In this document: positions 18,149 to 24,600 of the stretch, one piece after another | How positions within the stretch are numbered: position 1 is the stretch's first letter | How the letters are laid out: each line of letters begins with the position of its first letter | Source of the DNA: Gaetbulibacter_B jejuensis | GTDB taxonomy: Bacteria > Bacteroidota > Bacteroidia > Flavobacteriales > Flavobacteriaceae | Length of the DNA: 64,000 nt | NCBI RefSeq assembly: GCF_039524015.1 | Contig: NZ_BAAAGF010000001.1 | Coordinates: 682,001 to 746,000 of the forward strand | Reading direction: 5' to 3' | Made by a program: the position numbers and the translations under genes | Notes under the pieces: model-generated | Database searches by the model: none | What the model saw: only the letters and a program-made list of their open reading frames with translations | What the model was told of the DNA's origin: nothing

Positions 18149-19710
18149 GTTTTTCAGATTCAGATTTAAAACAAATTGAAAGTAAAGGTCTAACGCTTAG
18201 AAAAGTCCAGTCTCAAATAGAACTTTTTGTAACAGGATTACCTTTTTCTAATCTTGTCTCAGCTGCTACCATTGGTGATGGAATTATCAGGTATACTGAT
18301 ACTGAGATTGAACATTATATAAACGTGTTTGAAGGCAAAAAAAATGACCTATGCGTTTTAAAATTTGTTCCTGCTTCTGGTGCTGCAACTCGCATGTTTA
18401 AGTTTTTATTTCAGTTTATAAAAGACTATGATCCTGAAGCTGAAACCTTAAATGCCTATATAAATAGAACAAAAAACAATAACCTGTCTATGTTTTTGGT
18501 TGGTTTAGAAAAGTTTCCGTTTTATTATGAGGTTATGGATATGCTCAATGAAAAACATCCTAATTATAAAGCGCTAAGTACAGGTCATCAAGCATTGTTG
18601 TTTGTAAAAACTATGTTAGATGAAGACAAGCTTAACTATGGTAATTTCCCTAAAGGTTTATTGCCTTTTCATGAATACAAAAACAAAATAATTTCAACGG
18701 CTTTTGAAGAGCATTTATTTGAGTCGGCTTTGTATTCTTCAACAAATGCGACAACTAAGCTACACTTTACAATTTCTGAAAAGTATAAAGACAAATTCAA
18801 GAATGAGTTCAATAGAATTCAGGAAAAAGTAGAGAAAAAAACAGGCGCAAAATTTGATATTTCGTTTTCCTATCAAAAAGAATCTACTGATACTATTGCA
18901 GTAACTCCAAAAAATAAACCCTTTCGTGAAGACGATGGTACATTGTTGTTTAGGCCATCAGGTCATGGAGCACTTATTGAGAACTTAAACGACCTAAATG
19001 CTGACATTATCTTCATCAAAAACATTGATAATGTTGTGGTGTATAAGTACAAGACTGAAGTTGCTAAATACAAAAAGTTACTTGCAGGTGTTTTACTAAA
19101 CCTTCAAGAAACCTCGTTTAAATATATGGAGCAATTGGATGATGAAGAAACAACTGAAGAGGAACTGATTAAAATTGCTGAATTCCTTCTTAATAAATTA
19201 CAGGTAAAAATTTCTCCTGAGTTTGAAAAATATAAAGCTAAATACCAAATTGAATATTTAAGAGAAAAACTAAATAGACCAATACGTATTTGTGGAATGG
19301 TGAAAAATGAAGGTGAACCAGGTGGTGGACCATTTTGGGTAAAAGACGAAAGCGGAAATGTGTCGCTTCAAATTGTGGAGTCTGCTCAAATAAACATGAA
19401 AAACAAGCCGCAAAAAGCCATTTTAAAAAAATCTACACACTTTAATCCTGTTGATATTGTATGCAGTGTTAAAAACTATAAAGGAGAAAAGTTTGATTTA
19501 ACTGACTTTGTAGACCCAAAAACAGCATTCATTACCATGAAGACCAAAGTAGGAAAAGATTTAAAAGCACTTGAGCTACCTGGTTTATGGAATGGAAGCA
19601 TGTCTAACTGGAACACGGTTTTTGTTGAAGTACCTCTTATTACCTTTAATTCTGTAAAAACAGTAAACGATTTATTAAAAGCACCACACCAAATAAAAAG
19701 TGATGCTTAA
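18145..19710 (+). CDS. DUF4301 family protein, possible GT-A nucleotidyltransferase
   Basis: 521 residues, cytosolic, no signal or membrane segment. Conserved-looking blocks include FVPASGAATRMFK (about 74-86) and PSGHGALIENLND...FIKNIDNV (about 270-296), which resemble the nucleotide-binding loop (GxGTRM) and the GNGD...NIDN region of UDP-sugar pyrophosphorylases. Others are CGMVKNEGEPGGGPFWVK (about 387-404) and ELPGLWNGSMSNWNTVF. The family has no established function that I know of. It overlaps the NadR-like kinase by 4 bp and the ArfB gene by about 8 bp, pointing to joint expression. A sugar- or nucleotide-transferring activity is my inference from the motifs. Confidence 0.75.
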   Translation: MSFSDSDLKQIESKGLTLRKVQSQIELFVTGLPFSNLVSAATIGDGIIRYTDTEIEHYINVFEGKKNDLCVLKFVPASGAATRMFKFLFQFIKDYDPEAETLNAYINRTKNNNLSMFLVGLEKFPFYYEVMDMLNEKHPNYKALSTGHQALLFVKTMLDEDKLNYGNFPKGLLPFHEYKNKIISTAFEEHLFESALYSSTNATTKLHFTISEKYKDKFKNEFNRIQEKVEKKTGAKFDISFSYQKESTDTIAVTPKNKPFREDDGTLLFRPSGHGALIENLNDLNADIIFIKNIDNVVVYKYKTEVAKYKKLLAGVLLNLQETSFKYMEQLDDEETTEEELIKIAEFLLNKLQVKISPEFEKYKAKYQIEYLREKLNRPIRICGMVKNEGEPGGGPFWVKDESGNVSLQIVESAQINMKNKPQKAILKKSTHFNPVDIVCSVKNYKGEKFDLTDFVDPKTAFITMKTKVGKDLKALELPGLWNGSMSNWNTVFVEVPLITFNSVKTVNDLLKAPHQIKSDA

Positions 19711-20107
19711 CGAAGACCTCTTACTTGCCGAATTATCTTTTAAAGCCATAAAGAGTTCTGGAGCTGGTGGACAACACGTTAATAAAACAGCTTCAAAAGT
19801 TGAATTGACTTTTAATGTTGAAGCATCTACAGTTTTAAATGAGGAGCAAAAGGAACTCTTGCTCAAAAACCTACAAACAAGATTAAGCAACCAAAACGTA
19901 CTTGTCTTACAATGTGGTGAAAGCCGAAGTCAGCATAAAAATAAAGCACTTGTAATTGAGCGTTTTTTAGAAATTATTAAACAAGGTTTGATTGTTCCTA
20001 AAAAAAGAAAAAAGACAGCTGTTCCTAAGGCAGTAAAACAAAAACGACTTCAAAACAAAAAGCAACTGTCTGAAAAAAAAGCCAATAGAAAGCCTCCTGA
20101 AATTTAA
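19703..20107 (+). CDS. arfB: Alternative ribosome-rescue factor / peptidyl-tRNA hydrolase
   Basis: 134 residues from the ATG at 19703 (a GTG at 19700 is also in frame). It carries the release-factor GGQ motif (residues 22-24 in SSGAGGQHVNKTASKVEL) and a highly basic C-terminal tail (KKRKK to the end), which in ArfB/YaeJ threads into the empty mRNA channel. It frees stalled ribosomes by hydrolysing peptidyl-tRNA. The length and order of elements match the family. Its start lies within the end of the DUF4301 gene, and it closes the operon before the TPP riboswitch. Confidence 0.93.
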   Translation: MLNEDLLLAELSFKAIKSSGAGGQHVNKTASKVELTFNVEASTVLNEEQKELLLKNLQTRLSNQNVLVLQCGESRSQHKNKALVIERFLEIIKQGLIVPKKRKKTAVPKAVKQKRLQNKKQLSEKKANRKPPEI

Positions 20108-20188
20108 AAGTTATAGGTGTCACTCTCAGTGATTTTTTGAGTAATAAAAATTGTATTGAGAAGTCTTTTAAAGTCTAAATTAGTTCAT

Positions 20189-20196
20189 TAATTTTG
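20189..20196 (+). promoter_or_regulatory. -7 promoter box (TAATTTTG) ahead of the TPP riboswitch
   Basis: Exact TAnnTTTG. Transcription from about 20201-20204 would begin just before the riboswitch core, so the receptor gene has its own promoter apart from the preceding operon. Confidence 0.6.
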
Positions 20197-20204
20197 CAGC
20201 GTTC

Positions 20205-20372
20205 TCAAAAAGGGGTGCTTTTTTCAGTACTCAGTAGAACAGTATTCAGTTGCAGTTTAAGTGTTTTTAATACAGACTGCTAACTGTAATACTGCAAACT
20301 GCGCACTGATTTCGGCTGAGATCATACCTAATGAACCTAGAACAGGTAATGCTGTTTAGGGACTGTGAATAC
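20205..20372 (+). ncRNA. TPP (thi-box) riboswitch with an extended P3 arm
   Basis: The conserved core of the thiamine pyrophosphate aptamer is present in order: GGGGTGC at 20212-20218, CTGAGAT at 20316-20322 followed by CATACC, TGAACCT at 20332-20338, ACAGGTAATGC at 20342-20352 and AGGGA at 20358-20362. These make J3-2, the pyrimidine-sensing and pyrophosphate-binding helices. The P3 arm between the first two blocks is about 97 nt instead of the usual short hairpin and is built of CAGT/ACTG words that can pair (for example GCAGTTT with AAACTGC). The aptamer precedes a TonB-dependent receptor, as known for thiamine-regulated receptors in Bacteroidota. Confidence 0.92.
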
Positions 20373-20472
20373 TTAATGCTGTATCCGGAACAACCTAAAG
20401 TATTCTATTTTATAATAATTTATTAACCAAAGAATAATTACCTCTTTTTATTCGATTATAAACATAATCGTA
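20373..20472 (+). promoter_or_regulatory. Expression platform: AT-rich linker and start-proximal hairpin
   Basis: A 100-nt AT-rich linker after the aptamer. It ends in CGATTAT (20453-20459) and ATAATCG (20464-20470), a 7-bp stem closing two bases before the receptor ATG. No U-run follows, so it would act on translation initiation, not as a terminator. The linkage to the aptamer is inferred. Confidence 0.45.
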
Positions 20473-22656
20473 ATGAAAAACTTATTCGCATTTTTAGCAT
20501 TATTCGTGCTATCTGTCAATGCATTTTCACAAGAAAAACAAAAAGATTCTACCGAAGTAGAAAAGCTAGACGAAGTTCTAGTAAAAGCAGTTCGTGTTGA
20601 GGCAACATCGCCAATTACTCACACAAACGTAAAAAAAGAAGACCTTAAAAAACGCAATTTAGGTCAAGACATTCCTGTACTTTTAAATTATTTACCGTCA
20701 GTTGTTACTACAACCGATGCTGGAGCAGGAGTTGGTTACACAGGAATTAGAGTTCGTGGTATTAGTTCGCAATCTACTAACGTAACTATTAACGGAATTC
20801 CCTATAATGATGCAGAGTCATTAGGAACATTTTGGGTGAATTTAGGGGACTTTGCGTCTTCAGTTGAAAATTTACAATTGCAACGTGGAGTAGGAACCTC
20901 TACTAATGGTTCAGGAGCTTTTGGAGCTAGTATTAATGTGCTTACTGATGCAATTTCTGAAAAACCTTATGGAGAAATTTCAAACTCATTTGGTAGTTAT
21001 AATACTAGAAAACACACCTTAAAGTTTAGTACAGGTAAGTTAAATGACCATATTGAAATTGCAGGTCGTTTGTCTCAAATAAAATCTGATGGATATATAG
21101 ACAGAGCAACTTCTGATTTAAAATCCTATTTTCTACAAGCAGCTTATGTAGATGCTAATACCTTAATTAAAGCCATTACTTTTTCTGGTAAAGAAATTAC
21201 CTATCAATCTTGGAATGGATTGGAAGATTTAGAAAAACTAGAAAATGATCGTACCTTCAATACAGCAGGTATGTATACTGACGAAGATGGTAATACACGC
21301 TTCTACGATAACGAGGTTGATAATTACCAGCAAGATCACTATCAGCTACACTGGAACCAACGTTACAATAACAATTGGTCAACTAACTTAGGGCTTAACT
21401 ATACCTATGGTCATGGTTATTTTGAGCAGTATAAAGAAGACGAAAGCTTTTCAGATTATGATTTAGAAGAAATCACTATTGGTGATGAAACTATCAATGA
21501 AACAGATTTGATAAGACGTAGATGGCTAGATAACGATTTTTATGTAGTTAATGTCAACGTTAATTATAAAGACGATGCTATAAATGTTATTTCAGGGTTA
21601 TCTTATAGTAATTATGATGGCGATCATTTTGGAGAAATAATTTGGGCTCAATATGCTAGTAATAGTGAAATAAGAGACCATTATTATGACGGAAATGGTA
21701 AGAAAAATGATTTTAGTGTATTTGCAAAAGCAACCTACAGATTGAATGACAAAGTTAGTTTATATGGTGATTTACAATTGCGAAATGTAGGTTATAAAAC
21801 ATCAGGAGAGACATCAGATAGAGTGCCATTTAATATTGATGAAAACTACAGTTTTTTCAATCCTAAAGCAGGTATCACGTATAAGTTAAACACAGCAAAT
21901 AACCTGTATTTCTCGTATGCAAGAGCTAACAGAGAACCAAAACGTGATGATTTTGAAAACAATCCAGATGTAAAACCAGAACAGTTAAACGATTTTGAAT
22001 TAGGTTGGAGATACAGTAAAGAAACCTTTAGACTTAATATCAATGGTTACTATATGCAGTATAACGAGCAATTAGTTTTAACAGGAACTATTGATGATGT
22101 TGGTAGTCCTGTAAGAGCTAACAGTGGAGAAAGCTATAGACTAGGTTTAGAAGTTGATGCAGCTTTAGCCATAACGCCTAAGTTTTCAGTGCAACCTAAT
22201 TTTACCATTAGCTCTAATAAAAACAAAGAAACTGTTGCCTCAATTGATGGCGAGCTAGTAAACCTTGGTAAAACCAATATTTCATTTTCACCAGAGTTTA
22301 TTGCTGCTAATGCTTTTGTATTTCAACCAACACCACAATTTCAAATGTCTTTTTTAAGCAAGTATGTTGGTGAGCAGTTTATGGGAAATACTAATGCTGA
22401 GGCTTCAAAGCTCGATAGCTATTTTGTTAACGATTTCAATATCATGTATGAAATTAAAACCAATTCTATTTTCAAATCTATAGTGTTAACAGGATTGGTA
22501 AACAATGTGTTTGGTAAAAAATATGAGTCTAACGGATATTATTACACCTACGATGATACTTGGTCTAATCCAGGACAAGTTGAAACAATTGAAGGTGCAG
22601 GCTTTTATCCGCAGGCAACTACTAACTTTTTAGTAGGAGCAACCTTACGATTTTAA
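20473..22656 (+). CDS. TonB-dependent outer-membrane receptor, probably for thiamine or a precursor
   Basis: 727 residues. Signal peptide MKNLFAFLALFVLSVNAFSQ, a TonB-box-like segment (EKLDEVLVKAVRV, about 29-41), a plug domain (about 45-160, with QDIPVLLNYLPSVVTT and GIRVRGISSQSTNVTINGIPYND) and a 22-strand-type barrel ending in VGATLRF, the usual terminal Phe. No SusD-like partner follows. The TPP riboswitch in its leader points to thiamine, its phosphates or a pyrimidine/thiazole precursor as substrate. Energy would come from the TonB-ExbBD complex, not encoded here. Its stop overlaps the end of the converging lipoprotein gene. Confidence 0.92.
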   Translation: MKNLFAFLALFVLSVNAFSQEKQKDSTEVEKLDEVLVKAVRVEATSPITHTNVKKEDLKKRNLGQDIPVLLNYLPSVVTTTDAGAGVGYTGIRVRGISSQSTNVTINGIPYNDAESLGTFWVNLGDFASSVENLQLQRGVGTSTNGSGAFGASINVLTDAISEKPYGEISNSFGSYNTRKHTLKFSTGKLNDHIEIAGRLSQIKSDGYIDRATSDLKSYFLQAAYVDANTLIKAITFSGKEITYQSWNGLEDLEKLENDRTFNTAGMYTDEDGNTRFYDNEVDNYQQDHYQLHWNQRYNNNWSTNLGLNYTYGHGYFEQYKEDESFSDYDLEEITIGDETINETDLIRRRWLDNDFYVVNVNVNYKDDAINVISGLSYSNYDGDHFGEIIWAQYASNSEIRDHYYDGNGKKNDFSVFAKATYRLNDKVSLYGDLQLRNVGYKTSGETSDRVPFNIDENYSFFNPKAGITYKLNTANNLYFSYARANREPKRDDFENNPDVKPEQLNDFELGWRYSKETFRLNINGYYMQYNEQLVLTGTIDDVGSPVRANSGESYRLGLEVDAALAITPKFSVQPNFTISSNKNKETVASIDGELVNLGKTNISFSPEFIAANAFVFQPTPQFQMSFLSKYVGEQFMGNTNAEASKLDSYFVNDFNIMYEIKTNSIFKSIVLTGLVNNVFGKKYESNGYYYTYDDTWSNPGQVETIEGAGFYPQATTNFLVGATLRF

Positions 22657-23087
22657 TTAGTAATACTATAGGTGTTACTTCCAGTTGGAGTAACTCTGTA
22701 TTCTTTAAGACCACAAGGTAATGCTTCGTTAAGAGGCTGACCAATAAACAGGCTATATTCATTTTCATCACCACAACCACACTTAGCATTTGCTCCATCA
22801 ATAGTCATGATTGAGCAACTGCTAGGTATGTGACTTGGGTCTGCAGCATCCCATGCTCTCAGTCCTGAGCCAACATTGGTCACAATAATACCGCCATTAC
22901 CGCCTGCAACTTCGAAAGGAATATATACAGAGTTACTCGTAAACTGTAATTGGCTGTATTGCGGTAGGTTAAGGTTAATGCTTGCATTAACTCCTGAATT
23001 TTGTAAAAAATTACAGTTATTGTTATCGTCACTTTTGCTGCACGATACCAATAAAACAAAGGTAAGTAGTGTTAAAAAATTCTTCAT
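22653..23087 (-). CDS. Rieske-fold-like lipoprotein with altered cluster ligands
   Basis: 144 residues with a lipobox (LVSC, Cys16), so a lipid-anchored envelope protein. Residues about 60-144 follow the order of a Rieske domain: an AWDAADPSHIPSSC block where CTHxG is expected, CGCGDENEYSLFIGQPLN where CPCHGSxFxxxTGxPL is expected, then LKEYRVTPTGSNTYSIT like the last two strands. The usual Cys-His...Cys-His set is not complete: His86, Cys91, Cys103 and Cys105 are candidates, and no second His is present. It may be a degenerate, non-cluster or unusual-cluster relative. It converges with the thiamine receptor gene, overlapping at the stop codons. Confidence 0.55.
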   Translation of the reverse strand: MKNFLTLLTFVLLVSCSKSDDNNNCNFLQNSGVNASINLNLPQYSQLQFTSNSVYIPFEVAGGNGGIIVTNVGSGLRAWDAADPSHIPSSCSIMTIDGANAKCGCGDENEYSLFIGQPLNEALPCGLKEYRVTPTGSNTYSITN

Positions 23088-23144
23088 AGCATGAATTTAT
23101 AAGCCTGCAATTTAAACAAAATAAATAGTGAAATAAATATTTTG

Positions 23145-23152
23145 TATATTTG
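23145..23152 (+). promoter_or_regulatory. -7 promoter box of greA (TATATTTG)
   Basis: Exact TAnnTTTG. The predicted mRNA starts near 23158, giving a leader of about 100 nt. Confidence 0.55.
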
Positions 23153-23158
23153 TGTCAT

Positions 23159-23182
23159 AATCTCGTGTGAGCGAGATTTTTT
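23159..23182 (+). terminator. Terminator-like hairpin at the 5' end of the greA leader (possible attenuator)
   Basis: Stem AATCTCG (23159-23165) with CGAGATT (23172-23178), then further T to 23182, immediately downstream of the greA promoter. Placement at the very start of the transcript suggests early termination or pausing and not the end of an upstream gene. Confidence 0.5.
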
Positions 23183-23187
23183 GCGTT

Positions 23188-23212
23188 AGTCCCGAGCATA
23201 AGCATCGGGATA
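23188..23212. repeat. Short palindrome TCCCGA...TCGGGA in the greA leader
   Basis: Inverted repeat with a 9-nt spacer (GCATAAGCA), not followed by a long T-run. It resembles the small mobile palindromes common between flavobacterial genes, and could also be a leader stem-loop. Confidence 0.4.
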
Positions 23213-23258
23213 TTTTGAATAAAGTCGCAAAGCTAATTATAAAGTAAACGATGAAGTT

Positions 23259-23732
23259 ATGAGTAAAGTATCTTATTATACTGCTGAGGGATTAAAAAAA
23301 TTAAGAGAAGAGTTAAACCAACTTAAAGATATAGAACGTCCTAAAGCGTCACAAGCAATTGCCGAAGCTAGAGATAAAGGCGATTTGAGTGAAAATGCTG
23401 AATACGATGCAGCTAAAGAAGCTCAAGGTATGCTAGAGATGAAAATTTCTAAGTTAGAAGAAACTTTGGCTAACGCAAGACTTATTGATGAGTCGCAATT
23501 AGACACTTCAAAAGTATTGGTATTGTCTAAAGTGAAAATTAAAAACCAAACCAACGGTATGGAAATGACTTATACTTTGGTTGCTGATGGTGAAGCTAAT
23601 TTAGCACAAGGAAAAATTTCAGTTAACTCTCCAATAGGTAAAGGATTATTAGGAAAATCTGTAGGCGATGTTGCCGATATACAAGTACCTAATGGTATAA
23701 TGAAATTTGATATTTTAGAGATAAGCCGATAA
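23259..23732 (+). CDS. greA: Transcription elongation factor GreA
   Basis: 157 residues, the standard GreA length. The N-terminal coiled coil carries the acidic tip ARDKGDLSENAEYDAAKE, with Asp42 and Glu45 that stimulate cleavage of backtracked transcripts in the RNA polymerase secondary channel. The C-terminal FKBP-like domain (about 82-157) has YTLVADGEANLAQGKISVNSPIGKGLLGK. It has its own promoter and a 100-nt structured leader. Confidence 0.97.
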   Translation: MSKVSYYTAEGLKKLREELNQLKDIERPKASQAIAEARDKGDLSENAEYDAAKEAQGMLEMKISKLEETLANARLIDESQLDTSKVLVLSKVKIKNQTNGMEMTYTLVADGEANLAQGKISVNSPIGKGLLGKSVGDVADIQVPNGIMKFDILEISR

Positions 23733-23757
23733 GCTTTCACGACATAATAATATGCTA

Positions 23758-23787
23758 AAAGATTCCACATACGTTGGAATCTTTTTT
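23758..23787. terminator. Intrinsic terminator after greA
   Basis: 10-bp stem AAAGATTCCA/TGGAATCTTT with a 7-nt loop and T-run, between greA and the HIT gene. Confidence 0.8.
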
Positions 23788-23817
23788 ATATTTACAAATA
23801 GTGCAATAACTAAGTAA

Positions 23818-23846
23818 CCTAAAACCTAAAACCTAAAACCTAAAAA
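23818..23846 (+). repeat. Four tandem copies of the heptamer CCTAAAA next to a start codon
   Basis: Perfect 7-bp repeat x4 (23818-23845), one base before the HIT gene ATG. The unit is not a multiple of three and sits in the initiation region, so copy-number slippage would alter leader length. Confidence 0.9.
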
Positions 23847-24236
23847 ATGGCATCCATATTCACAAAAATTGTAAATGGTGAAATACCTTGTTATAAAGTA
23901 GCCGAAACTAAAGATTATTTGGCGTTTTTGGATGTTAACCCAAATGCGATAGGACACACGCTTTGTATTCCAAAAATTGAAGTAGATAAATTATTTGATC
24001 TTGACGAAGCGACATATATAGGTTTAATGGAGTTTTCTAGAAGCGTTGCTATTGCGCTAGAAAAAGCAGTGCCTTGTAAACGTGTAGGTGTTTCGGTTAT
24101 TGGGCTAGAAGTTCCTCATGTACATGTACATCTTATTCCATTAAACTCAATGGAAGATGCTCGTTTTATTTCAAAAGTTGCTATGGATAAAGAAGCGTTT
24201 GAAGCTACAGCAAAACGTATTGCTTCGTTTATGTAA
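23847..24236 (+). CDS. HIT family (HinT-like) nucleotide hydrolase
   Basis: 129 residues. The histidine triad HVHVHLIPL (91-99) follows the family blocks FTKIVNGEIPCYKV and DVNPNAIGHTLCIPK. HinT-type enzymes hydrolyse adenosine phosphoramidates and aminoacyl-adenylates; the cellular substrate is not certain. The start codon sits directly after the CCTAAAA repeats. Confidence 0.93.
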   Translation: MASIFTKIVNGEIPCYKVAETKDYLAFLDVNPNAIGHTLCIPKIEVDKLFDLDEATYIGLMEFSRSVAIALEKAVPCKRVGVSVIGLEVPHVHVHLIPLNSMEDARFISKVAMDKEAFEATAKRIASFM

Positions 24237-24237
24237 A

Positions 24238-24588
24238 CTACCCAAAAACTCCCATAGCAAACAGGACAATTCCTGCTATGATAAGTAAATCTAAAACAAT
24301 AAATACCCAAGCTAAGGTTTTTAGCTTCAAAGACTTTGGTTTTGGCTTAGCAGCACGTTTTTGGTAAGCAACGACTTGTTCAATCTCATCAGTCCAACGT
24401 ACTGGGAAAATATCAGTATTGCAGGTAGAGCATGACATAGACTGTGTGGTTTCTTCGGTAATGGCTTTGTAAAAAGCGTTTTCAACAAACTGTTGCTTAA
24501 AGGTGAGTTGCAATCCATTGTTGGAGTAGCACTCAGGACAATTGTTGTTAAGTTTAACTTCTTTTAGTGTAAAAAACTTTTTAGCCAT
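24238..24588 (-). CDS. Zinc-ribbon protein with C-terminal membrane anchor, unknown function
   Basis: 116 residues: a two-CxxC zinc ribbon (CPEC about 17-20 and CSTC about 53-56), a Lys/Pro-rich linker (KRAAKPKPKSLKLK), and one hydrophobic helix at the C-terminus (about 92-114). The tail-anchored form places the zinc ribbon in the cytosol. It may sense or recruit something to the membrane; no family function known to me. It is 1 nt from the end of the converging HIT gene, and a -7 box lies only 4 nt ahead of its ATG, predicting a leaderless mRNA. Confidence 0.65.
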   Translation of the reverse strand: MAKKFFTLKEVKLNNNCPECYSNNGLQLTFKQQFVENAFYKAITEETTQSMSCSTCNTDIFPVRWTDEIEQVVAYQKRAAKPKPKSLKLKTLAWVFIVLDLLIIAGIVLFAMGVFG

Positions 24589-24592
24589 ACTT

Positions 24593-24600
24593 CAAATGTA
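24593..24600 (-). promoter_or_regulatory. -7 promoter box (TACATTTG) abutting the 24588 start codon
   Basis: Exact TAnnTTTG on the minus strand with a 4-nt gap to the ATG. It overlaps the last bases before the end of the histidine-kinase gene. Confidence 0.5.

Noticed and set aside
20108..20200. Terminator after arfB
   Set aside because: No convincing hairpin with T-run; the operon may read through into the riboswitch, though a separate promoter exists.
23818..23846. CRISPR-like repeat
   Set aside because: A 7-bp unit without spacers; it is a simple tandem repeat.
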